DNA of 64,000 nucleotides from an uncultured Pelagibacteraceae bacterium (GCA_902605865.1 CACLEJ010000002.1:1-64000); one strand, 5' to 3'. Shown: positions 9,476 through 18,526, counted from the first letter of the stretch. Notes: a model not told the origin generated them from the letters alone. Numbers and translations are program-made.

Positions 9476-9505
9476 GCTGCTAGCTATTAGCTAGCAGCTT
9501 TTTTT
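9476..9505 (+). terminator. Rho-independent-type hairpin between tctC and tctA
   Basis: GCTGCTAGC (9476-9484) - TATTA - GCTAGCAGC (9490-9498) followed by seven T (9499-9505); perfect 9-bp stem. Confidence 0.85.
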
Positions 9506-11491
9506 ATGGAACAATTATTAGCTGCACTTTTTCAACTTTTTGAGCCTACACATTTAGCATTTTTATTTGCAGGTACTTTACTTGGTTTAATTGTTGGTAT
9601 ACTTCCAGGTATGGGTGGAACATCAGGTTTAGCCCTTGTTTTACCTTTTGTTTTTACAATGGAACCGTCACATGCTCTTGCAATGATGATCGGAGTTCTG
9701 GCACCTACGACAACTTCAGATACTTTTCCTGCTGTGCTTATGGGAGTGCCTGGTACTGCAGGATCTCAAGCAACAGTAATGGATGGCTTTCCACTTTCTA
9801 AAAAAGGCATGGCAGCAAGGGCGTTAAGTGCTGCCTTCAGTGCTTCGTTGCTTGGAGGTATCTTTGGAGCTTTTATATTATCAATATCAATTTATTATGC
9901 CATTCCAATAATAATGGCTTTTGGATTTGGAGAACAGTTCCTATTAGTTGTGCTTGCTTTATTAATGGTGGGAGCTCTTACAGGTGACAATTTATTCAAA
10001 GGTATTGCCTCTTGTTTTTTAGGATTAATTATTGGATCAATTGGAACTGCTCCAATCACAGGAGATCCAAGATATACATTTAATACATTATATCTTTTAG
10101 AAGGTGTTCCTCTTGTTGTTGTTGGACTTGGATTATTCGCAATTCCTGAAATCGTTGGACTTCTAGACTCCAAAGGTTCAATTGCAAAATCACTTAATAC
10201 CAAAAAAGGATGGTTCACAGGTTTAAAAGATGTTGTAAAAAATTGGTTTTTAGTTTTACGATGTTCTACTCTTGGTTGTCTTGTTGGAGCTTTACCAGGG
10301 TTAGGGGGAACAGTAGTTGATTGGATTGCGTATAGTCACTTAAAACAAACAACAAAAGATACTTCTCAATTTGGTAAAGGTGATATCCGAGGAGTAATAG
10401 CACCTGAGTCTGCTAATAATGCTAAAGAGGGTGGAGCATTAATTCCAACATTAATTTTTGGAATACCTGGTTCTGGTAATAAAGTTTTATTGCTTGGAGG
10501 TTTTGTTCTCATTGGAATTGAACCTGGTTTAGATATGGTAACAACAAACCTAGATCTTACCTATCTAATGATTTGGTCATTAGCTATTGCAAATATTTTA
10601 GGTGCTGGGATTTGTATGGGCTTTTCATCTCAAATTTCAAAATTCACTCTAGTTCCATATTACATACTTGCACCTGTCATGGTTTGCTTAATATTTTTTG
10701 CAACATTTAATATTAATAGAGACTGGTATGATTTTATTGGACTATTATCATTTGGTATAATTGGTATTACCTTTAAAAATTTTGGTTGGTCTAGACCGGC
10801 ACTTTTAATTGGTTTCTTTTTATCAAGCAAAGTTGAACTGTTAAGCTATCAAACTCAAGCAGTATATGGTTTAAGTTTTTTATCCCGTCCAGTTTCAATA
10901 ATTCTTATAATTTTGTGTCTTGCTACTATCGTTCTTTTGACAAAACAAAAGTTTGACAACAATTATAGGTCTGATCTTATTAAAGGTAAGCTTACTCAAA
11001 TTTATTATATAGTCATATTACTCTGTCTACCTTTATCTATGATTTGGTTTACTAGTAGTTTAGATTATCGTGCTAACTTGTTTCCAATAAGCTTAAGTGT
11101 AATAGCTTTATCACTCTTAGTTTTCATACTTATTGTAAAAATTGCTGACTTAAAAAATTTACCATTTTTAAATAACACATTGATGAAATTTGCTCGGTCA
11201 AATATTTTTGAAATTAGTGGTAACTTCAATAATCAACTTTTTTATTATTTAAGTTTTATTGGTTTCTTATTAATGAATTTTATATTTGGTTTTCCAATTG
11301 CTGCAGCACTTTTTATTAATATGTTTATATTATTTCACAATAGGAAAGCTTATGTCTCATCAATTTGCATTTCTGCTGCATTGATGGTAATACTCTGGGC
11401 GTTATCGTCTCTGCTAACTTTACAGTTTCCAAATGGGTTGATAGGATTATTTGTTGATTTACCTTGGTGGCTTGGTGGGCAATTGAATTAA
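9506..11491 (+). CDS. Tripartite tricarboxylate transporter permease, TctA fused to a C-terminal TctB-like domain
   Basis: GLIVGILPGMGGTSGLALVLPF and GALPGLGGTVVDWIAY TctA motifs; C-terminal ~160 aa with about four hydrophobic segments, consistent with TctB. Confidence 0.8.
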   Translation: MEQLLAALFQLFEPTHLAFLFAGTLLGLIVGILPGMGGTSGLALVLPFVFTMEPSHALAMMIGVLAPTTTSDTFPAVLMGVPGTAGSQATVMDGFPLSKKGMAARALSAAFSASLLGGIFGAFILSISIYYAIPIIMAFGFGEQFLLVVLALLMVGALTGDNLFKGIASCFLGLIIGSIGTAPITGDPRYTFNTLYLLEGVPLVVVGLGLFAIPEIVGLLDSKGSIAKSLNTKKGWFTGLKDVVKNWFLVLRCSTLGCLVGALPGLGGTVVDWIAYSHLKQTTKDTSQFGKGDIRGVIAPESANNAKEGGALIPTLIFGIPGSGNKVLLLGGFVLIGIEPGLDMVTTNLDLTYLMIWSLAIANILGAGICMGFSSQISKFTLVPYYILAPVMVCLIFFATFNINRDWYDFIGLLSFGIIGITFKNFGWSRPALLIGFFLSSKVELLSYQTQAVYGLSFLSRPVSIILIILCLATIVLLTKQKFDNNYRSDLIKGKLTQIYYIVILLCLPLSMIWFTSSLDYRANLFPISLSVIALSLLVFILIVKIADLKNLPFLNNTLMKFARSNIFEISGNFNNQLFYYLSFIGFLLMNFIFGFPIAAALFINMFILFHNRKAYVSSICISAALMVILWALSSLLTLQFPNGLIGLFVDLPWWLGGQLN

Positions 11492-11507
11492 ATAAATAGA
11501 ATTTATA

Positions 11508-12302
11508 ATGACTGATATAACATTTCCAAAATTACCTTTCATAAAAAGAAAGGAAAAACCTCGTGAGACAGGCATAAATTATGTTAGGGCACCTGTTATG
11601 GTGGGAAATTGTATAGATGATTATTTAGAGGCATATGCAAACCTTGTTGATATCTTTAAGATTTCTGGAAAACAAGGTGCAATGATGAGCAAAAAATCTC
11701 TTTTGAGATTTATCGAAACTTGCAAAAAACATAGTGTTCAAGTTGCATTAGGAAATCCAATTATGGACGTTGCATTGTCTGGTGGTAAAGAAGTGGTAGA
11801 TGATTATCTACATACTGTTGTTAATCTGGGTATTGATATAATTGAAATTTCAAGAATAGCTCGTTCTTTAGATGATGATGAAATGTGTAGACTGATCGAA
11901 AATGCAACAGGCAAAGGGATAAAAGTTATTAATGAGGTTGGTGTTGCGTTTGCACATTCTAAGGTTATCGAGGAAGAAATTTTTGTAGAAAGAATTAAAA
12001 TGCAATCTAAAAGATTTATTGAGGCTGGTTCTTGGAAAATATTACTAGAATCAGAGGGTTTAACAGAAAATCTTGATAAAAAAAATTATAGATGGAATGT
12101 AATTGATAAAATTATTAGTCCATTAGAATTAAACCAGTTTATGGTTGAAGCTGATGATCAGGACGTATTATCAAAATATATAGAAATCTATGGTCCTGGT
12201 ATAAATATGATGGTTGATCATAGTAGAGTTCTCAAAATGGAAGATGCACGACTGGGGTATGGACCATCACAATCCCTATGGGGTAAAGTTGTAAAATATT
12301 AA
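11508..12302 (+). CDS. Phosphosulfolactate synthase (ComA)-family TIM-barrel protein, copy 2
   Basis: LVDIFKISGKQGAMMSKKSLLRFIETCKKHSVQVALGNPIMDVAL...LGIDIIEISRIARSLDDDEMCRLIENATGKGIKVINEVG...KILLESEGLTENL follows the ComA pattern. Confidence 0.6.
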   Translation: MTDITFPKLPFIKRKEKPRETGINYVRAPVMVGNCIDDYLEAYANLVDIFKISGKQGAMMSKKSLLRFIETCKKHSVQVALGNPIMDVALSGGKEVVDDYLHTVVNLGIDIIEISRIARSLDDDEMCRLIENATGKGIKVINEVGVAFAHSKVIEEEIFVERIKMQSKRFIEAGSWKILLESEGLTENLDKKNYRWNVIDKIISPLELNQFMVEADDQDVLSKYIEIYGPGINMMVDHSRVLKMEDARLGYGPSQSLWGKVVKY

Positions 12303-12309
12303 GTTACCT

Positions 12310-12384
12310 GTGAAAAAATTTTTTATATTTTTATTATTTTCAATTTTTACTTTTTTAAATTATTTACAAGCCAATGTTAAATAA
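12310..12384 (+). CDS. Micro-ORF consisting almost only of a signal-peptide-like sequence
   Basis: GTG start, VKKFFIFLLFSIFTFLNYLQANVK, 24 codons then TAA. Confidence 0.25.
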   Translation: MKKFFIFLLFSIFTFLNYLQANVK

Positions 12385-12391
12385 TAATTAG

Positions 12392-13021
12392 CTAAAAATT
12401 TAATATACCTAAATAATTTAAAGAATTTAAATATTTACTATTTCGAGAGCTTAAAATTGAAAAATCATTTGTGAGATGATTTAAGTTTCTTGAATTCTTA
12501 GTATAGTTGTCAAATTTAACTTCAATTATTTTTTCGGAGGATCTTATCATTTTATTTTTAGGATTATTTAATAAGGATTTATAAATAATATTTCTATCAA
12601 GAGTAATTCTTAAATCTTTATACATGTAATATGATCTAAGATATCGTATGTTGCAAATTTCCAAAAGGTTGTTTTGTTTTAAAAATTTAAATATTTTATC
12701 AGATTTAAAAACTTTATTATTAATGAAGTTACCTTCTTCAAAATTTATTTTTTTTGATAGTTTATTTTCTTTTTTTTTGATCTCAAATCTAAAAAAATCG
12801 TCATTATTGTACCACCTAATTCTAAATTTTTGTCTCTTAGATAAACCAGTTAAATTATCGTTTGCAGATTTTAAATTAATCGTATCAAAATAAATAGAGT
12901 TAACATATCTATCTTGATATACTTTTTTTAAATTATATTTTGTAACTATGAATTTTTTAATATGAAATAAATCATAATCTTTAAAATTATATTTAATTTC
13001 TCTTCTTAAATCAAAATTCAT
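12392..13021 (-). CDS. VTC-domain (polyphosphate polymerase-like) protein
   Basis: DRYVNSIYFDTINLKSANDNLTGLSKRQKFRIRWYN and FRFEIKKKENKLSKK, typical of VTC domains. Confidence 0.75.
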   Translation of the reverse strand: MNFDLRREIKYNFKDYDLFHIKKFIVTKYNLKKVYQDRYVNSIYFDTINLKSANDNLTGLSKRQKFRIRWYNNDDFFRFEIKKKENKLSKKINFEEGNFINNKVFKSDKIFKFLKQNNLLEICNIRYLRSYYMYKDLRITLDRNIIYKSLLNNPKNKMIRSSEKIIEVKFDNYTKNSRNLNHLTNDFSILSSRNSKYLNSLNYLGILNF

Positions 13022-15722
13022 AAATTTGACTATTCAAAAGGGTATTATTATATTTATTTCGAACAACAATATCATTAACAATTAAAACATTACCCGATGT
13101 TTTTTTTAAAATTAAATCATCATATTTTTCTTTTAATTTAATATTAGTTGATGAATGTGAAAATTTCTTTTTTTTATTATATGAGGTAATGTCTGCAAAA
13201 AGAGAGTTTTTTATTGAATTTAAATTACCAGTTAGTTTGGATGAGTCCTTTACAGCAATACCAATTTTTGCTTGTTCGATCTTATTGTTATTAATATCAA
13301 CCGAACTTCTTTCTCCTATGGAGAAAGCTTTATCAGAAATATTTTTTAGAATGTTGTTATTGGCTGTTACTTTTGAAAAAGATGTATCTATTGCATCGCC
13401 TTTAACAATTAAAAATACAGAATTGTTAATAATTCCTTCTGAAAAATCTGAGTCTATAGCATCTGAACTTGTGTTTGTAATTTTAGAATTAATGAATTGA
13501 AAGTTAGTTGAAACAAAATTAATAAAATCTTCAGCTATTGAATTTTCAAAAAAACTATTTTCAATTAATACATTTGATTTATAAAAATTTAATCCACCTG
13601 TTAAATTTGATTTTGAATTATTAAAATTTGAAATATTAAAAAATTTGCTATTTTTGATAAGCGTATTATTTGAATTAACTATTTTTATTCCACCCCAATA
13701 GTTACTGTCTAAATTTTTAAAAATTATATTTTCTTTTTTAGTTCCAAGACAAATTAAATCACCATTAACAACTGTAAGTGAACTATTTTTTGCAAAGTTA
13801 AGAATTGTGCCTGGTTCAATGACTAGATTTTTGTTATTAAAAAATAAACGGCCTTTAATATCCCAAATTCCTTTCTTAATCAGGAAATTATCATCATTTT
13901 CAACTATAAAGTGATAATTAGAATTGAACTTATTAGATCTTAAAAAATTTTTTAAAATAAACTTTTTATCTTCAGTAATATATTTTTTTTTAAAAATTTT
14001 ATTATTAAATTTATAAGTTAGTTCAATTTCATCTCCAGGGTCAAATTTATTAAGCAAATCTAAATCTATCAATGTATTTTCTTTATCTATAATTATATTT
14101 TTTTTTAAATTAATTTTTTTTGTTAAATTTTTAATAGATTTAATAGTCAAAGTAGGTTCAAAATAATAATTTATTTGCAACCATTTATTAAAAATTCTTA
14201 AATAAAAATGATCTTTAATTACATCAAAGTTTTTATTTTGTATTTTAATTTTTTTTACGTTATCTTCTGAACTTTTAAAATTTGAATTATCGATATTTAA
14301 AATAATATTATTTTTATCGTTTAGAGAATTAATAGAAAAGATTTCTTTTTTTAATAATTCTTTTGAAGTTTTTATATTGGTATTCATTGTTTGAAATATT
14401 TTTTTTATTTTTAGTTCACAATTATCTAAAGAGTAAATACATACATCTTTTGAATAAATTTTTGTAAATCTATCATTATAATTATTTTCAAAATTTAAGA
14501 TAAATTTAAGCATTTTTTCTAAATATTTTTTCCTGTCTGCGTTGTTGAAAGTAAAAATTAAACTTTTACCAAATTCTGAATAAGTTTTTTCTGTAAGATT
14601 TTCTATTGGATATGGTTCCGTAGGTATTAAAAAAAATTGTTCTAAATATTCATTATAATACACTCTTAAATTATCTCGATAATAAGGATGACTGTCACCA
14701 CCAAAAATTAGTCCTAAAGATGCTATCTTTATTGTATTATCCATATTGCTATAATTATTAACTATTTTAAATTTACTCGGATCTCTTAAATTGATTAATT
14801 CTATATATGAATTGAATAAAGACCGAATATTTACATCTTTATTTTTTTTTGAATTTCCATATGAAAAAAAATGATCTCCTGTTTTTTCTATACCTCTTAA
14901 AATATCTTTATCAAAATCTTTGTATATAAAATTTATTTTATTAAGTAGTTGATACGTTTTAGTATCATCATAATATTTAAACAAAGGAAATTCTCTTTCA
15001 TTTCTATTTTCAAAAAAATCACTACTATAATACTCTTTCATGACCATTGGTCCTAAATGGTCACCATTTAAAATTAAATCTATTATTTTAAGTTTTGGTG
15101 TAAAAATACCATGATGGTTTAAAATATTTGAAAAAATAAATACATCAGGAAAAAATAAAGTATTAAAATTTTGAATAGAAAATTCATCTATATCGTAAAT
15201 TTTACTATTTTTTTTTAAATTAATTTTAAGACTAAATCTTTCATCAATATTCCAATGATCAGGCATATCACCTTTTAATCTTACTTTTGCGTAAATCTCT
15301 TCGTTTTTAAAAATTATCTTTGAATTAACATAGGCTCTTCTATCGTATAGTTGGTTAATTCTTTTTGATTTATTAATATTTTCTTTTAATACCTTGTAAT
15401 TTTTAGAATTTATATTTAAATAAATTTTATCAGGTTTTATTTTATTTTTATAAACAAAAGGTGAGGAAAGAATTAATTCATTCCAATCTTTATTAAAAAA
15501 AGATGGTCCATCTTCTGAGGTGAATTTTGTAATATCAATTATACCAGTAGAAGAAATTATTTTAATTATAGATATTCTTAAATTTTCTTTTGTTTGATTG
15601 AAACTTTTATTAAATAAAATTTTTTGTGAAAAAAAGTAAATAAAAATAAAAATAAAAATACTAATAAAAAAAACTAATTTTTTTTTAAAAACTATTTTCT
15701 TCGTAGAAAATTGAAATTTCAC
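13011..15722 (-). CDS. CotH-like protein with C-terminal right-handed parallel beta-helix
   Basis: KVRLKGDMPDHWNIDERFSLKI and GGDSHPYYRDNLRVYYN (CotH-like); C-terminal Asn/Ser-rich repeats (IKNSKFFNIS, IENSFFENS, FINSKITNTSSDAIDS, INNSVF). Confidence 0.75.
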   Translation of the reverse strand: MKFQFSTKKIVFKKKLVFFISIFIFIFIYFFSQKILFNKSFNQTKENLRISIIKIISSTGIIDITKFTSEDGPSFFNKDWNELILSSPFVYKNKIKPDKIYLNINSKNYKVLKENINKSKRINQLYDRRAYVNSKIIFKNEEIYAKVRLKGDMPDHWNIDERFSLKINLKKNSKIYDIDEFSIQNFNTLFFPDVFIFSNILNHHGIFTPKLKIIDLILNGDHLGPMVMKEYYSSDFFENRNEREFPLFKYYDDTKTYQLLNKINFIYKDFDKDILRGIEKTGDHFFSYGNSKKNKDVNIRSLFNSYIELINLRDPSKFKIVNNYSNMDNTIKIASLGLIFGGDSHPYYRDNLRVYYNEYLEQFFLIPTEPYPIENLTEKTYSEFGKSLIFTFNNADRKKYLEKMLKFILNFENNYNDRFTKIYSKDVCIYSLDNCELKIKKIFQTMNTNIKTSKELLKKEIFSINSLNDKNNIILNIDNSNFKSSEDNVKKIKIQNKNFDVIKDHFYLRIFNKWLQINYYFEPTLTIKSIKNLTKKINLKKNIIIDKENTLIDLDLLNKFDPGDEIELTYKFNNKIFKKKYITEDKKFILKNFLRSNKFNSNYHFIVENDDNFLIKKGIWDIKGRLFFNNKNLVIEPGTILNFAKNSSLTVVNGDLICLGTKKENIIFKNLDSNYWGGIKIVNSNNTLIKNSKFFNISNFNNSKSNLTGGLNFYKSNVLIENSFFENSIAEDFINFVSTNFQFINSKITNTSSDAIDSDFSEGIINNSVFLIVKGDAIDTSFSKVTANNNILKNISDKAFSIGERSSVDINNNKIEQAKIGIAVKDSSKLTGNLNSIKNSLFADITSYNKKKKFSHSSTNIKLKEKYDDLILKKTSGNVLIVNDIVVRNKYNNTLLNSQIYEF

Positions 15723-16341
15723 AACCTTTTAGCTTTTCTTTTAATGATTGATAATATTGATTTAATTCTATCGTGTTATTAAAATGTACTTTGCCTAAAA
15801 CTAAATTTTGATTATTATTTAATTCAATTTTCAATATCTTAATTTTACTATCTTTTTTAATTGTTTCTAAAAAAGTATGATTATTTTTTTCCTCTTCCCA
15901 TTGAACTGAAATATTGTAATCAAAATTTTTTTTTTGACCTGAATAAAACCATAAAAAAATTAAGATAAATATAAATATTAAAGATGTTAAATATACTTGA
16001 TTTGATCCATAGCCAATACCTAGAGCTATTGATAAAAATAAAAATAATAACTCTTCTGGTTCTTTTATTGGCGTCCTAAATCTCACTATCGAAAGTGCTC
16101 CAACTAATCCTAGGGATAGGGCAATTGAAGATTTTATAATTGTAATTATTAAAAAAGTTACAACTGTTAATATTGGAAGTATTGATGATATTTTCTTATT
16201 TGATAAATCATAATTTGAGTATTTATCATAAAAAAACTTTAATACATAACCACTTAAAGCACAAAATATTAATGATAAAAAAATTATAGAAAAATCATTA
16301 TTTGCTTGTGGCAAAGTCAAATATTTTTCTAACTTATCCAT
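15685..16341 (-). CDS. DUF4956-family membrane protein
   Basis: Hydrophobic N-terminal part with SIALSLGLVGALSIVRFRTPIKEPEELLFLFLSIALGIGYG. Confidence 0.8.
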   Translation of the reverse strand: MDKLEKYLTLPQANNDFSIIFLSLIFCALSGYVLKFFYDKYSNYDLSNKKISSILPILTVVTFLIITIIKSSIALSLGLVGALSIVRFRTPIKEPEELLFLFLSIALGIGYGSNQVYLTSLIFIFILIFLWFYSGQKKNFDYNISVQWEEEKNNHTFLETIKKDSKIKILKIELNNNQNLVLGKVHFNNTIELNQYYQSLKEKLKGCEISIFYEENSF

Positions 16342-16468
16342 GAAGCTAATATAATATATTATAAAAACATAGATAGATAATATTATAATATAAAACTATG
16401 AAAAAACTTTTAATATTCTTCTTGTTCAATTATAAACATTAGCATAAATACTCATGAAAATAACTCAT

Positions 16469-16554
16469 GCCCTCGTGGTGAAATTGGTAGACACAAAGGA
16501 CTTAAAATCCTTGCCATTTATGGAGTGCCAGTTCGAGTCTGGCCGAGGGCACCA
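16469..16554 (+). tRNA. tRNA-Leu (anticodon UAA), CCA encoded
   Basis: GCCCTCG...CGAGGGC-ACCA acceptor, anticodon loop CTTAAAA, long variable arm. Confidence 0.95.
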
Positions 16555-16558
16555 CTAA

Positions 16559-17329
16559 ATGATTAAGCCACATATCCTTTTTGATAATACAAAATTATCA
16601 AAAAAAATTAAAAACTTTTTAGATTATAAAATTAAAAATTTATCTTTAAGTAAATGCAATCTAATTATTGTCGTAGGTGGCGATGGCTTTATGCTTTCAG
16701 CGCTTAAAAAGTATAATAAGTATAAAAAACCATTCTATGGTATTAATGCTGGAAATTATGGTTTTCTGATGAATAAATTTTCATCTAAAAATACAATTAA
16801 AAACTTATCTAAAGCAAAGTCAGTTACAATTTCGCCTTTAGAAATGATTGTTAAAAATAAATTTAACAAAACTAAGAAGTCTATCGCAATAAATGAAGTA
16901 TCAATATTAAGACAAAGCAGGCAAACAGCCTCGTTACAAATTTCTAGTGGATCTCAGAAAATTATAAAAAAATTAGTTTCTGATGGAATATTAGTTTCAA
17001 CACCAGCAGGTAGCACTGCATATAATATGTCAGTTTATGGTCCTATACTAAATTTAGATTCAAAGAAGCTGTCAATTAGACCAATTAGTGCTTTTAGACC
17101 ACGAAGATGGAAGGGAAGAGTAGTTAGTGATAAATCAAAAATTGTAATCAAAAACCTAAATATACAAAAACGACCAATTAGCGCAGTAGCAGATAATTAT
17201 GAAGTAAGAAATGCTAAAATTATTTCTATTAAAATAAATAAAAAAATTAAGTTTAATCTTCTTTATGATTCAAATAGAAGTCTTCAAAAAAAAATTAAAA
17301 TAGAACAAATCAGAAAAGAAACAAATTAA
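16559..17329 (+). CDS. nadK: NAD kinase
   Basis: VVGGDGFML, INAGNYGFLMN, AINEV, SDGILVSTPAGSTAYNMS motifs. Confidence 0.92.
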   Translation: MIKPHILFDNTKLSKKIKNFLDYKIKNLSLSKCNLIIVVGGDGFMLSALKKYNKYKKPFYGINAGNYGFLMNKFSSKNTIKNLSKAKSVTISPLEMIVKNKFNKTKKSIAINEVSILRQSRQTASLQISSGSQKIIKKLVSDGILVSTPAGSTAYNMSVYGPILNLDSKKLSIRPISAFRPRRWKGRVVSDKSKIVIKNLNIQKRPISAVADNYEVRNAKIISIKINKKIKFNLLYDSNRSLQKKIKIEQIRKETN

Positions 17330-18477
17330 TGAGCAACAAAAATTTTGGGTTTGGAACTCAAATTAGAAAATCTCCATATTTTGATTCTACAGTTAAATGG
17401 GGGGCTACTGGTTTTTCTGTTTATAATCATATGTATATACCACGTGATTTTGGTGATCCTGAACAAAATTTTTGGAACCTAATTGAAACAGCAATTTTAT
17501 GTGACGTTGCTGTTGAAAGACAAGTTGAAATTACTGGACCAGATGCTTTTAAATTTATTCAATTATTAACCCCAAGAGATCTATCAAAATTATCTGTTGG
17601 TCAATGCAAATATGTTTTAATTACAAACGAGGAAGGTGGGGTGCTAAATGACCCTGTTCTTTTACGTTTAGGAGAAAATCACTTTTGGCTATCTTTAGGT
17701 GATAGTGATATTTTATTATGGGCGCAAGGTGTAGCAATAAACTCTGGATTAAATGTGAAAATAACAGAACCAGATGTTTCCCCATTACAATTACAAGGAC
17801 CAAAGTCTGCTGAAATAATGATTAAATTATTTGGCGAAAGCATAAAAGATTTAAAATATTATTGGTTTAGAGAATTAGATTTAGATGGCATACCATTAAT
17901 TGTATCAAGAACTGGCTGGTCAAGTGAATTTGGTTATGAATTATTTTTAAGAGATGGTTTAAAAGGGAATGAACTATACGAAAAAATAATGTTAGCAGGT
18001 AAGGAATTTGGACTAAAACCAGGACACACTTCTTCCATTAGAAGAATAGAAGGTGGTATGCTTTCTTACCATGCGGATGCTGATATTCAAACAAACCCAT
18101 TTGAGCTCGGTTTAGATCGTCTAGTTAACTTAGATGGAAACATTAATTTTATCGGCAAAGAAGCACTTAAAAAAATTAAAGCTGATGGTGTAAAAAGATT
18201 ACAAGTTGGTTTAGAAATTAAATGTGAAAAATTAAGTGGACCCAACACTATATTTTGGCCCTTAGTGGTTGATAATAATGTTATAGGGAAAGTAACTTCA
18301 GCTGTTTATTCTCCACGTTTGAAAAAGAATATTGCTTTAGCTATGGTTGACATTAAATATTCCAAAATTGATTTAGAAATTGAAGTTATAATTCAGGAAA
18401 AGAATTTTAAATGTAAAGTTATTAAAAAACCTTTTTTTGATCCAAAAAAACAAATTACATCAAAATCATTAAGTTAG
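17329..18477 (+). CDS. GcvT/DmdA-family protein (dimethylsulfoniopropionate demethylase-like aminomethyltransferase)
   Basis: YNHMYIPRDF...CDVAVERQVEITGPDAFKFIQLLTPRDLSKLSVGQCKYVLITNEEGGVLNDPVLLRL and SRTGWSSEFGYELFL; overall arrangement like DmdA. Confidence 0.75.
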   Translation: MSNKNFGFGTQIRKSPYFDSTVKWGATGFSVYNHMYIPRDFGDPEQNFWNLIETAILCDVAVERQVEITGPDAFKFIQLLTPRDLSKLSVGQCKYVLITNEEGGVLNDPVLLRLGENHFWLSLGDSDILLWAQGVAINSGLNVKITEPDVSPLQLQGPKSAEIMIKLFGESIKDLKYYWFRELDLDGIPLIVSRTGWSSEFGYELFLRDGLKGNELYEKIMLAGKEFGLKPGHTSSIRRIEGGMLSYHADADIQTNPFELGLDRLVNLDGNINFIGKEALKKIKADGVKRLQVGLEIKCEKLSGPNTIFWPLVVDNNVIGKVTSAVYSPRLKKNIALAMVDIKYSKIDLEIEVIIQEKNFKCKVIKKPFFDPKKQITSKSLS

Positions 18478-18480
18478 TTT

Positions 18481-18526
18481 GGTGACCCCGCACGGATTCG
18501 AACCGCGGACCTATTGATTACAAATC
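18481..18526 (-). repeat. Fragment of tRNA-Thr 3' part (direct repeat, attachment-site-like)
   Basis: GGTGACCCCGCACGGATTCGAACCGCGGACCTATTGATTACAAATC; 45/46 identity to 20092-20137 inside tRNA-Thr, same orientation. Confidence 0.9.

Noticed and set aside
18481-18526. A second functional tRNA-Thr gene
   Set aside because: Only the 3' part is present; the D arm and 5' acceptor strand are missing, so it is a fragment.
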